Made by a program: the position numbers and the translations under genes
Part shown: positions 24,176 to 33,552 of the stretch, piece by piece
Position numbering within the stretch: position 1 is the stretch's first letter
Layout of the letters: each line of letters opens with the position of its first letter
The notes under the pieces: model-generated
Seen by the model: the letters and a program-made list of their open reading frames with translations, nothing else
The model's database searches: none
Told to the model about the DNA's origin: nothing
From: Alphaproteobacteria bacterium
Lineage (GTDB): Bacteria > Pseudomonadota > Alphaproteobacteria > Caulobacterales > Caulobacteraceae
Length of the DNA stretch: 64,000 nt
Assembly (NCBI GenBank): GCA_018821435.1
Contig: JAHJME010000037.1
Coordinates: 1-64,000, forward strand
Reading direction: 5' to 3'

Positions 24176-25558
24176 ATGGGGGAGGGACGAGCGTCGCGAG
24201 TCATCGGCGCGCTGTGCGCCGCCGCCGTTCTTATGATCGGCGGGCTCGCGATTGGCGGAGGCCGTGAAGCCACGGCTGCGCCCGAGACATCCAATCGCGC
24301 CACACATGAAGGCGTGGCGTCGTGCGCGGGTTCCACCTGCCACAGCCGTCAGGTCGATTCCGGCGTCAACGTGCGCCAGAACGAGCTGATCACCTGGCAG
24401 GATCCGTCCAGCGTCGCGGGCGCGCACAGTCGCGCCTACCGTGTTCTCTATGAACCGCGCGGCGAGGCGATCGTCCGCAAGATGGGCCTGAACGCCGACG
24501 GCGTGGCCCGCAATTGCCTGGGTTGCCATTCCGATCCGGCCGCCGGCGGTCGCGGTCCGCGCTTCCAGGTCTCGGACGGCGTCGGCTGCGAGGGTTGCCA
24601 CGGCGGCTCCGGCGCCTGGCTGGCCAGCCACCGCACCGTCACCGGCACCCATGCCGACAATATCTCCCGCGGCATGCGCGCGCTGGAAAACCCCAAGGTT
24701 CGCGCCGGCGTTTGCCTGGACTGCCACTTCGGCAGCAACAAGCCCGGCCAGTTCGTCAGCCACGAGATCATGGCCGCCGGTCACCCGCGCGTCGCCTTCG
24801 AGCTCGACCTGTTCTCCAGCCTGACCCAGCACTGGGACGTCGACGCCGACTATGTGAAGCGCAAGACCTATGCGGGCGGCGTGAAGACCTGGGCCGTCGG
24901 CCAGGCGATGGCGCTGGACCGCGCGCTGACCCTCTACGGCACGTCGGGCCGCGGGCAGGGTGCGTTCCCCGAGCTGTATTTCTTCGATTGCCACGCCTGC
25001 CACCGCCAGATCTCCGACGATCCCAAGGCGCGGCCGCAGTGGCAGGCCAATCCGGGTCGTCCGATCCCGGGCGGCACGCCGCCGTTCAACGACGAGAACA
25101 TGATCATGCTCTCGGCCGCCGCGAAGGTGGTGGCTCCGGCCCTGGGCGCACGCCTCGACGCCGACAGCCGCGCGTTCCACGGCGCCCTGGCCCGCGACAA
25201 GGGCGAGTCGGTTCGCGCCGCCGCCAAGCTGGCGGGCACCGCGCGGGCGCTCTCCGACGCCTTCGCCGCCCGCAGCTTCACCCGCGCCGAGACGCTGCAG
25301 ATGGTCGACCTGATCCTCCAGGGCGAGATCGCCCGCCGCTACACCGACTATGCGGGCAGCGCCCAGGCGGTGATGGCGGCCGACACGCTGCTGAACGCCA
25401 TGGCTAACTCCGGCCAGGTGGATCGGGGAGCCGTGTCGCGCATCCGTCCGAACCTGGATCGGGCCTACGCCCAGGTGCGCGATCCCAACAGCTATCGTCC
25501 CGAGGCCTTCCGGGCCTCGCTGACGCAGGTGGCCCAGGCCGCGAGGTCGCTGAGATGA
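24176..25558 (+). CDS. Pentaheme c-type cytochrome (cytochrome c554-like)
   Basis: 460 aa, exported (hydrophobic segment residues 8-28, cleavage near ATA-A). Five heme sites are visible: CAGSTCH at 50-56 (a CX4CH motif) and CXXCH at 114-118, 138-142, 180-184 and 272-276. Additional His residues between them (for example 150-160 and 195-205) can serve as distal ligands. The pattern and spacing resemble cytochrome c554 and related periplasmic multiheme carriers. The C-terminal 170 residues are helical and heme-free. Its stop overlaps the next gene's ATG (ATGA). It heads a plus-strand run of cytochrome, lipoprotein, barrel and decaheme cytochrome genes. Likely a periplasmic electron shuttle. Confidence 0.88.
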   Translation: MGEGRASRVIGALCAAAVLMIGGLAIGGGREATAAPETSNRATHEGVASCAGSTCHSRQVDSGVNVRQNELITWQDPSSVAGAHSRAYRVLYEPRGEAIVRKMGLNADGVARNCLGCHSDPAAGGRGPRFQVSDGVGCEGCHGGSGAWLASHRTVTGTHADNISRGMRALENPKVRAGVCLDCHFGSNKPGQFVSHEIMAAGHPRVAFELDLFSSLTQHWDVDADYVKRKTYAGGVKTWAVGQAMALDRALTLYGTSGRGQGAFPELYFFDCHACHRQISDDPKARPQWQANPGRPIPGGTPPFNDENMIMLSAAAKVVAPALGARLDADSRAFHGALARDKGESVRAAAKLAGTARALSDAFAARSFTRAETLQMVDLILQGEIARRYTDYAGSAQAVMAADTLLNAMANSGQVDRGAVSRIRPNLDRAYAQVRDPNSYRPEAFRASLTQVAQAARSLR

Positions 25559-27504
25559 GTTCTGTTTCGCGCTGGGCCGTGTCCGTGGCCGCGTTGGCGC
25601 TGGCGTCCTGCGGCGGTGGCGGCGGTGGAAGTGGTGGCGGGACCACCACGCCTCCGCCCACGACGCCGCCGCCCTCGGCTCCGGCCTATACCCTGCCGGC
25701 GGCCCAGTCGCTGTCGGCCGCCGACGTGCAGCAGGTGATCGCCCAGGCGGTCGCCGAGGCAAAGGCGCGCAATCTTCCGGCGGTGATCGCGGTGACCGAC
25801 CGCGTCGGTAATGTGCTGGCGGTCTATTCGATGACGGGCGCACGGGCCAACACCACCCTGCGCGCAGCGCCGAACGGCCAGAACATGGACATCCAGGGCG
25901 CGGTCGTCCCGGCTGCCGCCGGCGCCATCGCCAAGGCCATCACCGGGGCCTATCTGTCATCGGGCGGCAACGCCTTCTCCACCCGCACCGCCAGCCAGAT
26001 CGTGCAGGAACACTTCCCGCCGGCGCCCTCGACGGTGGGCCTGGAGGGCGGACCTCTGTTTGGCGTGCAGTTCTCGCAACTGCCGTGCTCGGATGTCGTC
26101 ACGCGCACCGCCACGGCGAGTATCGGGCCGCGTCGCTCGCCCCTCGGCCTCTCGGCCGACCCGGGCGGCTTCCCCCTCTACAAGAACGGCGTCCTTGTGG
26201 GCGGCGTCGGTATCATGGCCGACGGCGACTACGGCTTCGACAGGAATATCCTCGACACCGACGACGACCCCGAGGAGGCGATCGCCTACGCCGCCGCGAC
26301 GGGCTTCGACGCACCTATCGAGATCCGCGCCGAGCGGGTGACCGTCGATGGCACCTCCCTGCGCTTCAGCGACGCCACCGCCGCCGGCCTGCGCTCGGTC
26401 CCGGCCAGCGCGCCGGCGTTCGCCACCCTGCCGGCCGGGACCGGAACGTTCACGGCGGTGACCGGCTATTACGTCGGCGGCGGCGCCATCGCGGGGGCCA
26501 CCTACGGGACGGAGGCTTCGGGCCTTCGCCTCGCTACGACCGCCGAGTTCTCCATCGCCAGCGCCATGGTGCTCTCCAACGGCGCGGGGGCTAACCGCTT
26601 CCCGATCCGCGCCGGCACCGATGCGGCCGATGGTCTGACACCGCTGAGCGACACCGAGGTTCGCGCGGTGCTCGAAGAAGCCTTCACGGTCATGAGCCGC
26701 GCTCGTGGCCAGATCCGTCGCCCGCTGGACAGCAAGGCTCAGGTCTCGATCAGCGTTGTCGACAGCCGCGGTCAGATCCTTGGCATCGTGCGCGCGCCGG
26801 ATGCTCCGATCTTCGGGATCGACGTGGCGGTGCAGAAGGCCCGCACGACGGCGCTCATGTCGGGAGCTGCCGCCGCGAGCGATCTCTTGGGCGATCCGAG
26901 CGCCGATGTGCGGGGCTTTGTTCAGAAGGTGCGGGACTTCTTCCCGGACCCCACCGCGCTGACCGGCAAGACCGCATTCGCCGCGAAGGCGATCGGAAAC
27001 CTCTCGCGGCCCTACTTCCCTGACGGTGAGGTCGGCCGGCCCAACGGTCCGCTCTCGCGCCCGATCGCCCAGTGGAGCCCACTTTCCACGGGCCTGCAGT
27101 CGGCTCTGGTCCTCGGGAATATCGGGCAGCACGTGAACTTCGTGACGGGCGTCTCGGCGACGGATACCGCCCAGCGCTGCACCTTCCTGCCAGATGTCGC
27201 GCCGGGTCAGAACCGGCTGCAGAACGGCCTGCAGATCTTCTCGGGCTCGGTCCCGATCTATCGCGGGAACCGCCTCGTGGGCTCGATCGGCGTCTCGGGC
27301 GACGGCATCGACCAGGACGACATGATCTCGTTCCTGGGCGCGCACAACGCCGGCCTCCGGGTGGGCGGGATCGGCAATGCCCCCGCGGCCATCCGCTCCG
27401 ACACGTTGCTCGTCGGGCCCACCTCGACGCGGCTGCGTTACGTGGGCTGCCCCTTCGCGCCGTTCCTCGACACGAACGACCAGAACGTGTGCCAGGGGAA
27501 ATAG
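25555..27504 (+). CDS. Lipoprotein with two GlcG/HbpS-like domains
   Basis: 649 aa. Lipobox LASC ends the signal peptide (Cys19), followed by a Gly run and Thr/Pro linker. Two copies of a GlcG/HbpS-type (DUF336) domain are visible. The first starts ADVQQVIAQAVAEAKARNLP and runs to about residue 270, with the NGVLVGGVGIMADGDYG strand. The second starts about residue 360 (TEVRAVLEEAF, ISVVDSRGQILGIVR) with a matching RLVGSIGVSGDGIDQDD. Some HbpS/GlcG proteins bind heme; that may be relevant beside multiheme cytochromes but is not shown here. Probably anchored to the outer membrane. The gene overlaps the cytochrome upstream by 4 bp and ends 2 bp before the barrel gene, so the run is one operon. 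Confidence 0.85.
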   Translation: MSSVSRWAVSVAALALASCGGGGGGSGGGTTTPPPTTPPPSAPAYTLPAAQSLSAADVQQVIAQAVAEAKARNLPAVIAVTDRVGNVLAVYSMTGARANTTLRAAPNGQNMDIQGAVVPAAAGAIAKAITGAYLSSGGNAFSTRTASQIVQEHFPPAPSTVGLEGGPLFGVQFSQLPCSDVVTRTATASIGPRRSPLGLSADPGGFPLYKNGVLVGGVGIMADGDYGFDRNILDTDDDPEEAIAYAAATGFDAPIEIRAERVTVDGTSLRFSDATAAGLRSVPASAPAFATLPAGTGTFTAVTGYYVGGGAIAGATYGTEASGLRLATTAEFSIASAMVLSNGAGANRFPIRAGTDAADGLTPLSDTEVRAVLEEAFTVMSRARGQIRRPLDSKAQVSISVVDSRGQILGIVRAPDAPIFGIDVAVQKARTTALMSGAAAASDLLGDPSADVRGFVQKVRDFFPDPTALTGKTAFAAKAIGNLSRPYFPDGEVGRPNGPLSRPIAQWSPLSTGLQSALVLGNIGQHVNFVTGVSATDTAQRCTFLPDVAPGQNRLQNGLQIFSGSVPIYRGNRLVGSIGVSGDGIDQDDMISFLGAHNAGLRVGGIGNAPAAIRSDTLLVGPTSTRLRYVGCPFAPFLDTNDQNVCQGK

Positions 27505-27506
27505 GC

Positions 27507-29450
27507 GTGCGCACGACGTCCCTCCTGGCCCTGACCGCCTTAGCCGCCCTTGCCGGGTCCGCGCAGGGCGCGTCCGCGCGCGAGACGGCGCCGTTGTCGA
27601 TCGACGACATCCTGGCGGGCCACGAGCCGATCATCCTGGCGGCCCTGGACGAGGATCTGGCCGCCAAGGGGCAGGGCGCCTCGCACGCCGAGCCTCCCGC
27701 CGTGGCGTCCGCGTCGGTCGAGGCGGCGCCCCTGGACGCTCCCGCGCCGACCATCGACGACCTGCTGGACGGCCGCCGCATTCCCGGGCGGGTCAAGGAC
27801 CTGCCGCCGCCGGTGGTCCAGGACAATCCGGGCGCCGTCCGCGCGCCGCCGCCCGAAGCGTTCCCCCACGACGAGATCCCGGTCCCCGACCGTTGGCGTC
27901 TGGCCGGCGCCCTGGGCGTCACCAAGCCGCGGTGGTTCGACCCCTATAACCAGAACTTCCTGAAGGGCGACCTGCCCATCAAGGGCACGCACGACTGGTT
28001 CCTCGCCTTCACCGGCGTCTCGGACACGGTGATCGAGCCGCGCAGCTTCCCGATCCCGGTGGGCGTGCAGACGACCGAGCGGGCGGGTAGCCTGGACGTG
28101 TTCGGCAAGCCGACCAGCCTGGTGCTGGCCCAGACGTTCATCGCCGCTGCGTCGCTCATCAAGGGCTCCACGGCCTACAAGCCGCCCGAGCTGGAATTCC
28201 GCGTGGCCCTGGCGTTCCAGGACAATTATGTCGACGTCCCCGAGAGGCGGGTTCTCCACGTCGAGCCCAGCAAGAAGAGCCACCGGAACGACGCCTTCGT
28301 CGGGGTGCAAGAAGTCTTCGTCGACTACCACCTGCGCAACGTGTCGGACCGCTACGACTTCGACAGCCTGCGCGTCGGCATCCAGCCGTTCTCCAGCGAC
28401 TTCCGCGGCTTCCTGTTCCAGGACAACCAGCTGGGCGTCCGGCTGTTCGGCAACCGCGACAACAACCGCTTCCAGTACAATCTGGCGGCCTTCTGGCGGG
28501 TGGAGAAGGACACCAACTCCGGCCTCAACGACCTGACCCAGACGCCGCGCGACGACTTCGTGTTCCTGGGCAACCTCTACCGCCAGGATCTGCCGTTCCC
28601 CGGCATCACCAGCCAGGTGACCGTCGTCTACAATCGCAACCGCGAAGCGGGCGATATCCAGATCGACGAGAACGGCTTCCCGGTCCGGCCGGCCCTGTTG
28701 GGCAGCCTGCGCGGCCGCGACTACGACGTGACCTACCTGGGCTACAACGCCGACGGCCGCATCGGCCGGATCAACCTGACCGCCTCGGCCTACTACGCGA
28801 TCGGCGAGGACCGGGACAACTTCCTCACCGGGCGCAAGTCGGACATCCGCGCCTACTTCGTTGCGGCCGAGCCCTCGATCGATTTCAGCTGGGTGCGCCT
28901 GCGTCTCCAGGGTCTCTACGCTTCGGGCGACAAGGACCCCTACGACGGCAAGGAAACCGGCTTCGACGCCATCTTCGAGAACCCGCAGTTCGCGGGCTCC
29001 GACACCAGCTACTGGATCCGCCAGACCATCCCGGCGGCCGGCGCCGGACGCGCGATCGGCATCAATGGCCGCAACGGCGTGCTGAACAGCCTGCGCTCGT
29101 CCAAGGAAGAGGGGCAGTCGAACTTCACCAACCCCGGCACCATCCTGCTGGGCGGCGGCGCCGACTTCGACGTGACGCCCGAGCTGCGCATCTCGACCAA
29201 CATCAACCACATCGCCTTCGCCAACACCGCCGTGCTCCAGGCGCTGCGGATGGAAGGCACGATCCCCAAGTCGCTGGGCTGGGATGCTTCGGTCTCGACG
29301 ATCTGGCGGCCGCACATGACCCAGAACATCGTCTTCCGCGCCTCGGCCGCCGCGTTCGAGCCGGGCAAGGGCTTCAACGACCTGTTCGACAACAGCGAAC
29401 GCAATAAGCGCTACTATTCCATTCTGCTGAATGCAATTCTGAGCTTCTAG
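27507..29450 (+). CDS. Probable outer-membrane beta-barrel protein
   Basis: 647 aa from GTG 27507 (2 bp after the upstream stop), opening a signal peptide (MRTTSLLALTALAALAGSAQG). A 120-residue low-complexity N-terminal extension holds two copies of an (S/T)IDD(I/L)L motif (residues 31-36 and 82-87). The rest has alternating aromatic/polar strands with Asn/Asp-rich turns (FRGFLFQDNQLGVRLFGN, INLTASAYYAIGEDRDN) and ends in Phe (NAILSF), as outer-membrane barrels do. It sits between a pentaheme and a decaheme cytochrome gene. In Mtr/Pio-type conduits a barrel surrounds a multiheme cytochrome; a similar job is possible here but I did not recognise MtrB/PioB motifs. Confidence 0.8.
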   Translation: MRTTSLLALTALAALAGSAQGASARETAPLSIDDILAGHEPIILAALDEDLAAKGQGASHAEPPAVASASVEAAPLDAPAPTIDDLLDGRRIPGRVKDLPPPVVQDNPGAVRAPPPEAFPHDEIPVPDRWRLAGALGVTKPRWFDPYNQNFLKGDLPIKGTHDWFLAFTGVSDTVIEPRSFPIPVGVQTTERAGSLDVFGKPTSLVLAQTFIAAASLIKGSTAYKPPELEFRVALAFQDNYVDVPERRVLHVEPSKKSHRNDAFVGVQEVFVDYHLRNVSDRYDFDSLRVGIQPFSSDFRGFLFQDNQLGVRLFGNRDNNRFQYNLAAFWRVEKDTNSGLNDLTQTPRDDFVFLGNLYRQDLPFPGITSQVTVVYNRNREAGDIQIDENGFPVRPALLGSLRGRDYDVTYLGYNADGRIGRINLTASAYYAIGEDRDNFLTGRKSDIRAYFVAAEPSIDFSWVRLRLQGLYASGDKDPYDGKETGFDAIFENPQFAGSDTSYWIRQTIPAAGAGRAIGINGRNGVLNSLRSSKEEGQSNFTNPGTILLGGGADFDVTPELRISTNINHIAFANTAVLQALRMEGTIPKSLGWDASVSTIWRPHMTQNIVFRASAAAFEPGKGFNDLFDNSERNKRYYSILLNAILSF

Positions 29451-29457
29451 GGACAAG

Positions 29458-32400
29458 ATGCTGAAATTCGGGACAAATTGGCTGAGAACGGGAGCGCTGA
29501 TCGCAGTGGCTCTGCTCGCGCCGATGTCCGCGATGGCCGCCGGCGGCGAGAAGCCGGTCGCCCGCACCTATCCGGTGTTCCCGGCCGCCAAGCTGGGAAT
29601 GACCGACGCCGAGGCCGACAAGGACAGCGCCGGCTGCATCACCTGCCACACCGACAGCGACGCCAAGACCATGCACGTGTCCCAGGCCGTGAAGCTGGGC
29701 TGCGCGTCCTGCCACGGCGGCGACGCCTCGGTGATGGCGCCGGCCGGCCTCGCCAAGACCGCGGCCCAGTACACGAGCCTGCGCGAGCGCGCCCACGTGC
29801 TGCCGAAGTATCCTGAGACCTGGCACTACCCGAGCTCGGCCAATCCGAAGCAGAGCTACACGCTGCTCAACAAGGAATCGCCGGAGTTCATCCGCTTCAT
29901 CAACCCGTCCGACTACCGGGTGGCGCGCCAGGCCTGCGGGGCCTGCCACATGGAGCTGATCGAGAAGGCCGAGCGCTCGCTGATGGCGACCGGCGCGATG
30001 TTCTACGGCGGCGCTTCGTACAACAACGGCATCCTGCCCTTTAAGAACTACCTGCTGGGCGAGGCCTACACGGCCCACGGCGAACCCGCCCGCCTGCTGT
30101 CACCCGGCAGTCCGCACGGCACGGTCACGCCGGAGCAGGCCAAGCGCGGCGCGCTGCCGACGCTTTATCCCGCGCCAACCTGGCAGGTGACGCCCCCCGG
30201 CGACATCTTCCGCGTGTTCGAGCGCGGTGGTCGCAACATCAACACCCAATTCGCGGAAGTGGGCCTGCCCAACGCCAACGGCGCGCTGCAGCGGCTGGAG
30301 GAGCCGGGCCGCCCGGATATCCGCCAGTCCAACCGCGGCCCCGGCACCGGCCTTCGCGCCGCCATCCCGCTGCTGAACATCCACAAGACCCGCCTGAACG
30401 ACCCCTTCACCTGGTTCCTGGGCACCAACGATCAGCCGGGCGACTACCGCTCGTCGGGCTGCGCGTCGTGCCACGTGGTCTATGCGAACAACCGCCAGCC
30501 GCACGCCAGCTCGACCTGGGCCCAGTACGGCCGCGACGGCCAGAGCGCGCAGGTCGACCCGACGATCTCGAAGGAAGAGTCCGGCCACCCGATCAAGCAC
30601 GCCTTCACGCGCTCGATCCCCACGGCCCAGTGCATGAACTGCCATATGCACCAGCCCAATATGTTCGTGAACACCTACCTCGGCTACACGATGTGGGACT
30701 ACGAGTCCGACGCGCCCTTCATGTGGCCCGAGCGTCAGAAGTATCCCACCACCGAAGAGATCCGGAAGGTCCTGGACCGCAACCCCGAGGGCGCCGCGCC
30801 GCGGGGCAAGTGGGCCGACCTGGACTTCCTGCGCAACGTGTTCGGCCTGAACACCAAGCTGAAGGACACCCAGTTCGCCGACTATCACGGCCACGGCTGG
30901 AACTTCCGCGCCATCTTCAAGCGCAACCGCGACGGCGAGCTCCTGGACAAGGACGGCGCGGTCATCGCCAACGACGACCCCGAGAAGTTCCACAAGGCCG
31001 GCGCGCCCGAGTTCACCCCCGTGGGCCAGAACGCCCCCGGCAAGGCGGTCCACATGATGGACATCCACGCCGAGAAGGGCATGCAGTGCGCCGACTGCCA
31101 CTTCAGCCAGGACAGCCACGGCTCGGGCCTGATCATGGGCGAAGTGGCCAATGCGGTGGAGATCCGCTGCAAGGACTGCCACGGCTCGTCCTCGGCCTAT
31201 CCGACGCTGCGCACCTCCGGCCCGGCGGCTGACCCCAAAGGCAACGACCTGACCCTGCTGCGCAATCCCGACGGCCAGCGCCGGTTCGAATGGATGGAGC
31301 GTGACGGCCGCCAGGTGCTGATCCAGCGCTCGCTGGTCGATCCCAAGCTGGAATGGCGGGTCAAGCTGACCAAGGACACGGTCGACCGCACCTCGCCGGA
31401 CTACAACGCCAAGTCGGCGCGGGCGAAGCTGATGAGCAAGATCAGCCAGGACGGCAAGCCGTTCCAATGGGGCCCAGGCGTCGCGCCCGGCGCCCGCGCC
31501 CACAACGACGATGAGATGGAATGCTTCGCCTGCCACACCTCGTGGACCACGGCCTGCGCGGGTTGCCACCTGCCCATCGAAGCGAACTGGAAGACCACCA
31601 GCCACAAGTACGAGGGTGAGGAGACCCGGAACTACGCGACCTACAATCCGCAGGTCGCCCGGGACGACATGTACCAACTGGGGGTCCACATGACGTCGAA
31701 GGGGTCGACCATCGCGCCGATCCGCTCGTCCTCGGCCCTGGTGTTGTCCTCGACCAACGTCAACCGCGAGCGGATCTACGTCCAGCAGCCGCCGATCTCG
31801 GCCTCGGGCTTCTCGAGCCAGGCGTTCGCGCCGCACTTCCCGCACACGGTGCGGACGACCGAGACCAAGACCTGCTCGGACTGCCATGTCTCCGCGGCGA
31901 ATGACAACAACGCGATCATGTCCCAGCTCCTGCTGCTGGGGACCAACTTCGTGAACTTCGTCGGCCTGAACACCTGGGTCGGCCTGGAGGGCGGCATCGA
32001 GGCCGTGCGCGTCTCCGAGTACAGCGAGCCGCAGGCCGTGTTCGGTTCGTACCTGCAGAAGTACGCCTATCCCGACTTCTACAAGCTGCACGTCGAGCAG
32101 AATAAGCGCGAGCTGAAAAACTGGGTCCGCGGCAAGCCCTTCGTGAAGGGCGTGTCCGGCGGCGAGGAAGACAGCGCCGAGGAAATCTCGAACTTCCACG
32201 CCAAGACCGACGGCGCGGCCCGCTGCCTCCAACTGCGCGGCGAGTACATGTTCGTCGCCGAAGGGACGGGCGGCTTCCACGTCCTCGACGCCGCCAGCGT
32301 CGCCAATAAGGGCATCTCGCAGCGCGTGATCTCGGCGCCGTTCTCGCCCCTGGGCAACAACACCCGCGTCCCGTCGAAGAACGCCACCTGCATGGCGCTG

Positions 32401-33432
32401 CCGACCAACCAGAACATTGCGCCGCTTCGCAACGAGGCGATGAAGACGATGATGGTGAAGGACCTGGCCGGCGGCCCGGACCTCAGCCTGCTGCAGGCCA
32501 ATCAGGAGCAGGCGTTCCACCCGCTCTATTCCTACGCCGTCGTCACCGACAGCGAGGAAGGCCTGATCCTGGTCAATGTGAACACCCTGGCCGACGGCGA
32601 CCCGCGCAACAACAACCTGAAGCGCGCCGTGACCTGGAACGCCGGCAATGTGCTGAAGGGCGCGCGGCACATCACCCTGGGCGGCCACTACGCCTACATC
32701 GCCGCCGACGCCGGTCTGGTGGTGGTCGATCTGAACGACCCGCTGAAGCCCCGCTATGTGACCACGGTCGCGTTGCCGGACGTGCGCGGCTCGGCGCTGC
32801 AGTTCCGCTATCTGTGGGTTACCACCGCGCGCGGTCTGGAGGTGCTGGACGTCACCAAGCTGGACCAGCCCCGACTGATCGAAGGCGCGACCGTGCCGCT
32901 GGTCGACGCGCGGCGGGTCTATGTCGCCCGCACCTTCGCCTACGTCGCAGCCAAGAAGGACGGCCTGGTCATCGTGGACGTGAAGAACCCCGAGCGGCCG
33001 CGCCTGTATCAGAAGTTCAATGCCGGCGGCGCGCTGAACGACGCCGAGGATGTGGTGGTCGCCTCGACCAACGCCTCGCTGTTCGCCTACGTGGCCGACG
33101 GCAAGAACGGCATGAAGGTGCTGCAGCTCATCAGCCCCTCCAGCCAGCCCAACTTCTACGGCTTCTCGCCGCCGCCCAAGCCCGAGCTGATCGCCTGGGC
33201 GAAGACGCCCACGCCGGCCCTGGCCCTGTCCAAGGGCCTGGATCGCGACCGCGCCGTCGATGAGACGGGCGGCCAGATGGCCATCTTCGGCCGCCTGGGC
33301 TCGCGGCCCTTCACTCGGCCCGAGATGGAGCGCTTCTTCACCGACCAGTGGGGCCGTCCGTATCGCGTCAGCGACGAGGTCGACATGACCGGCTGGCTGG
33401 GCCCACGCGCGACGGGGCAGGCGGGGCGGTGA
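29458..33432 (+). CDS. Decaheme c-type cytochrome with C-terminal LVIVD-type beta-propeller
   Basis: 1324 aa, signal peptide residues 1-28 (cleavage near AMA-A). Ten CXXCH heme sites are present: 60-64, 82-86, 160-164, 335-339 and 392-396, then CADCH, CKDCH, CFACH, CAGCH and finally CSDCH at 805-809. From about residue 930 to 1270 the heme motifs stop and LVIVD-like repeats appear (GLVVVDLNDPLKPRYV, GLEVLDVTKLDQPRLI, GLVIVDVKNPERPRLY), predicting a beta-propeller. Likely periplasmic or surface-exposed: the heme part passes electrons, the propeller may bind a partner or substrate. It starts 7 bp after the barrel gene. An inverted-repeat element follows. Confidence 0.9.
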   Translation: MLKFGTNWLRTGALIAVALLAPMSAMAAGGEKPVARTYPVFPAAKLGMTDAEADKDSAGCITCHTDSDAKTMHVSQAVKLGCASCHGGDASVMAPAGLAKTAAQYTSLRERAHVLPKYPETWHYPSSANPKQSYTLLNKESPEFIRFINPSDYRVARQACGACHMELIEKAERSLMATGAMFYGGASYNNGILPFKNYLLGEAYTAHGEPARLLSPGSPHGTVTPEQAKRGALPTLYPAPTWQVTPPGDIFRVFERGGRNINTQFAEVGLPNANGALQRLEEPGRPDIRQSNRGPGTGLRAAIPLLNIHKTRLNDPFTWFLGTNDQPGDYRSSGCASCHVVYANNRQPHASSTWAQYGRDGQSAQVDPTISKEESGHPIKHAFTRSIPTAQCMNCHMHQPNMFVNTYLGYTMWDYESDAPFMWPERQKYPTTEEIRKVLDRNPEGAAPRGKWADLDFLRNVFGLNTKLKDTQFADYHGHGWNFRAIFKRNRDGELLDKDGAVIANDDPEKFHKAGAPEFTPVGQNAPGKAVHMMDIHAEKGMQCADCHFSQDSHGSGLIMGEVANAVEIRCKDCHGSSSAYPTLRTSGPAADPKGNDLTLLRNPDGQRRFEWMERDGRQVLIQRSLVDPKLEWRVKLTKDTVDRTSPDYNAKSARAKLMSKISQDGKPFQWGPGVAPGARAHNDDEMECFACHTSWTTACAGCHLPIEANWKTTSHKYEGEETRNYATYNPQVARDDMYQLGVHMTSKGSTIAPIRSSSALVLSSTNVNRERIYVQQPPISASGFSSQAFAPHFPHTVRTTETKTCSDCHVSAANDNNAIMSQLLLLGTNFVNFVGLNTWVGLEGGIEAVRVSEYSEPQAVFGSYLQKYAYPDFYKLHVEQNKRELKNWVRGKPFVKGVSGGEEDSAEEISNFHAKTDGAARCLQLRGEYMFVAEGTGGFHVLDAASVANKGISQRVISAPFSPLGNNTRVPSKNATCMALPTNQNIAPLRNEAMKTMMVKDLAGGPDLSLLQANQEQAFHPLYSYAVVTDSEEGLILVNVNTLADGDPRNNNLKRAVTWNAGNVLKGARHITLGGHYAYIAADAGLVVVDLNDPLKPRYVTTVALPDVRGSALQFRYLWVTTARGLEVLDVTKLDQPRLIEGATVPLVDARRVYVARTFAYVAAKKDGLVIVDVKNPERPRLYQKFNAGGALNDAEDVVVASTNASLFAYVADGKNGMKVLQLISPSSQPNFYGFSPPPKPELIAWAKTPTPALALSKGLDRDRAVDETGGQMAIFGRLGSRPFTRPEMERFFTDQWGRPYRVSDEVDMTGWLGPRATGQAGR

Positions 33433-33438
33433 TCAAGC

Positions 33439-33549
33439 CGTCATCCCACGGTCGCGCATAGCGCGATCCGGGGGACCTAAACCGAGGTTGCTGTCGTTGA
33501 GAGTCCGCCTGGGTCCCCGGATCAGCCTGCGGCTGACCGTGGGATGACG
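33439..33549. repeat. Intergenic palindromic repeat between convergent genes
   Basis: Outer arms of 15 bp (33439-33453 and 33535-33549, core TCATCCCACGGTC) match perfectly. An inner pair, ATCCGGGGGACC at 33466-33477 and GGTCCCCGGAT at 33512-33522, matches except for one base. The element fills the whole gap between two converging stops. It looks like a REP/CIR-type intergenic repeat that may also act as a bidirectional terminator. Confidence 0.75.
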
Positions 33550-33552
33550 AGC

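Noticed and set aside
30100..32688. Open minus-strand frame of about 862 codons opposite the decaheme cytochrome
   Set aside because: Shadow frame; the plus-strand reading has ten heme motifs and propeller repeats.
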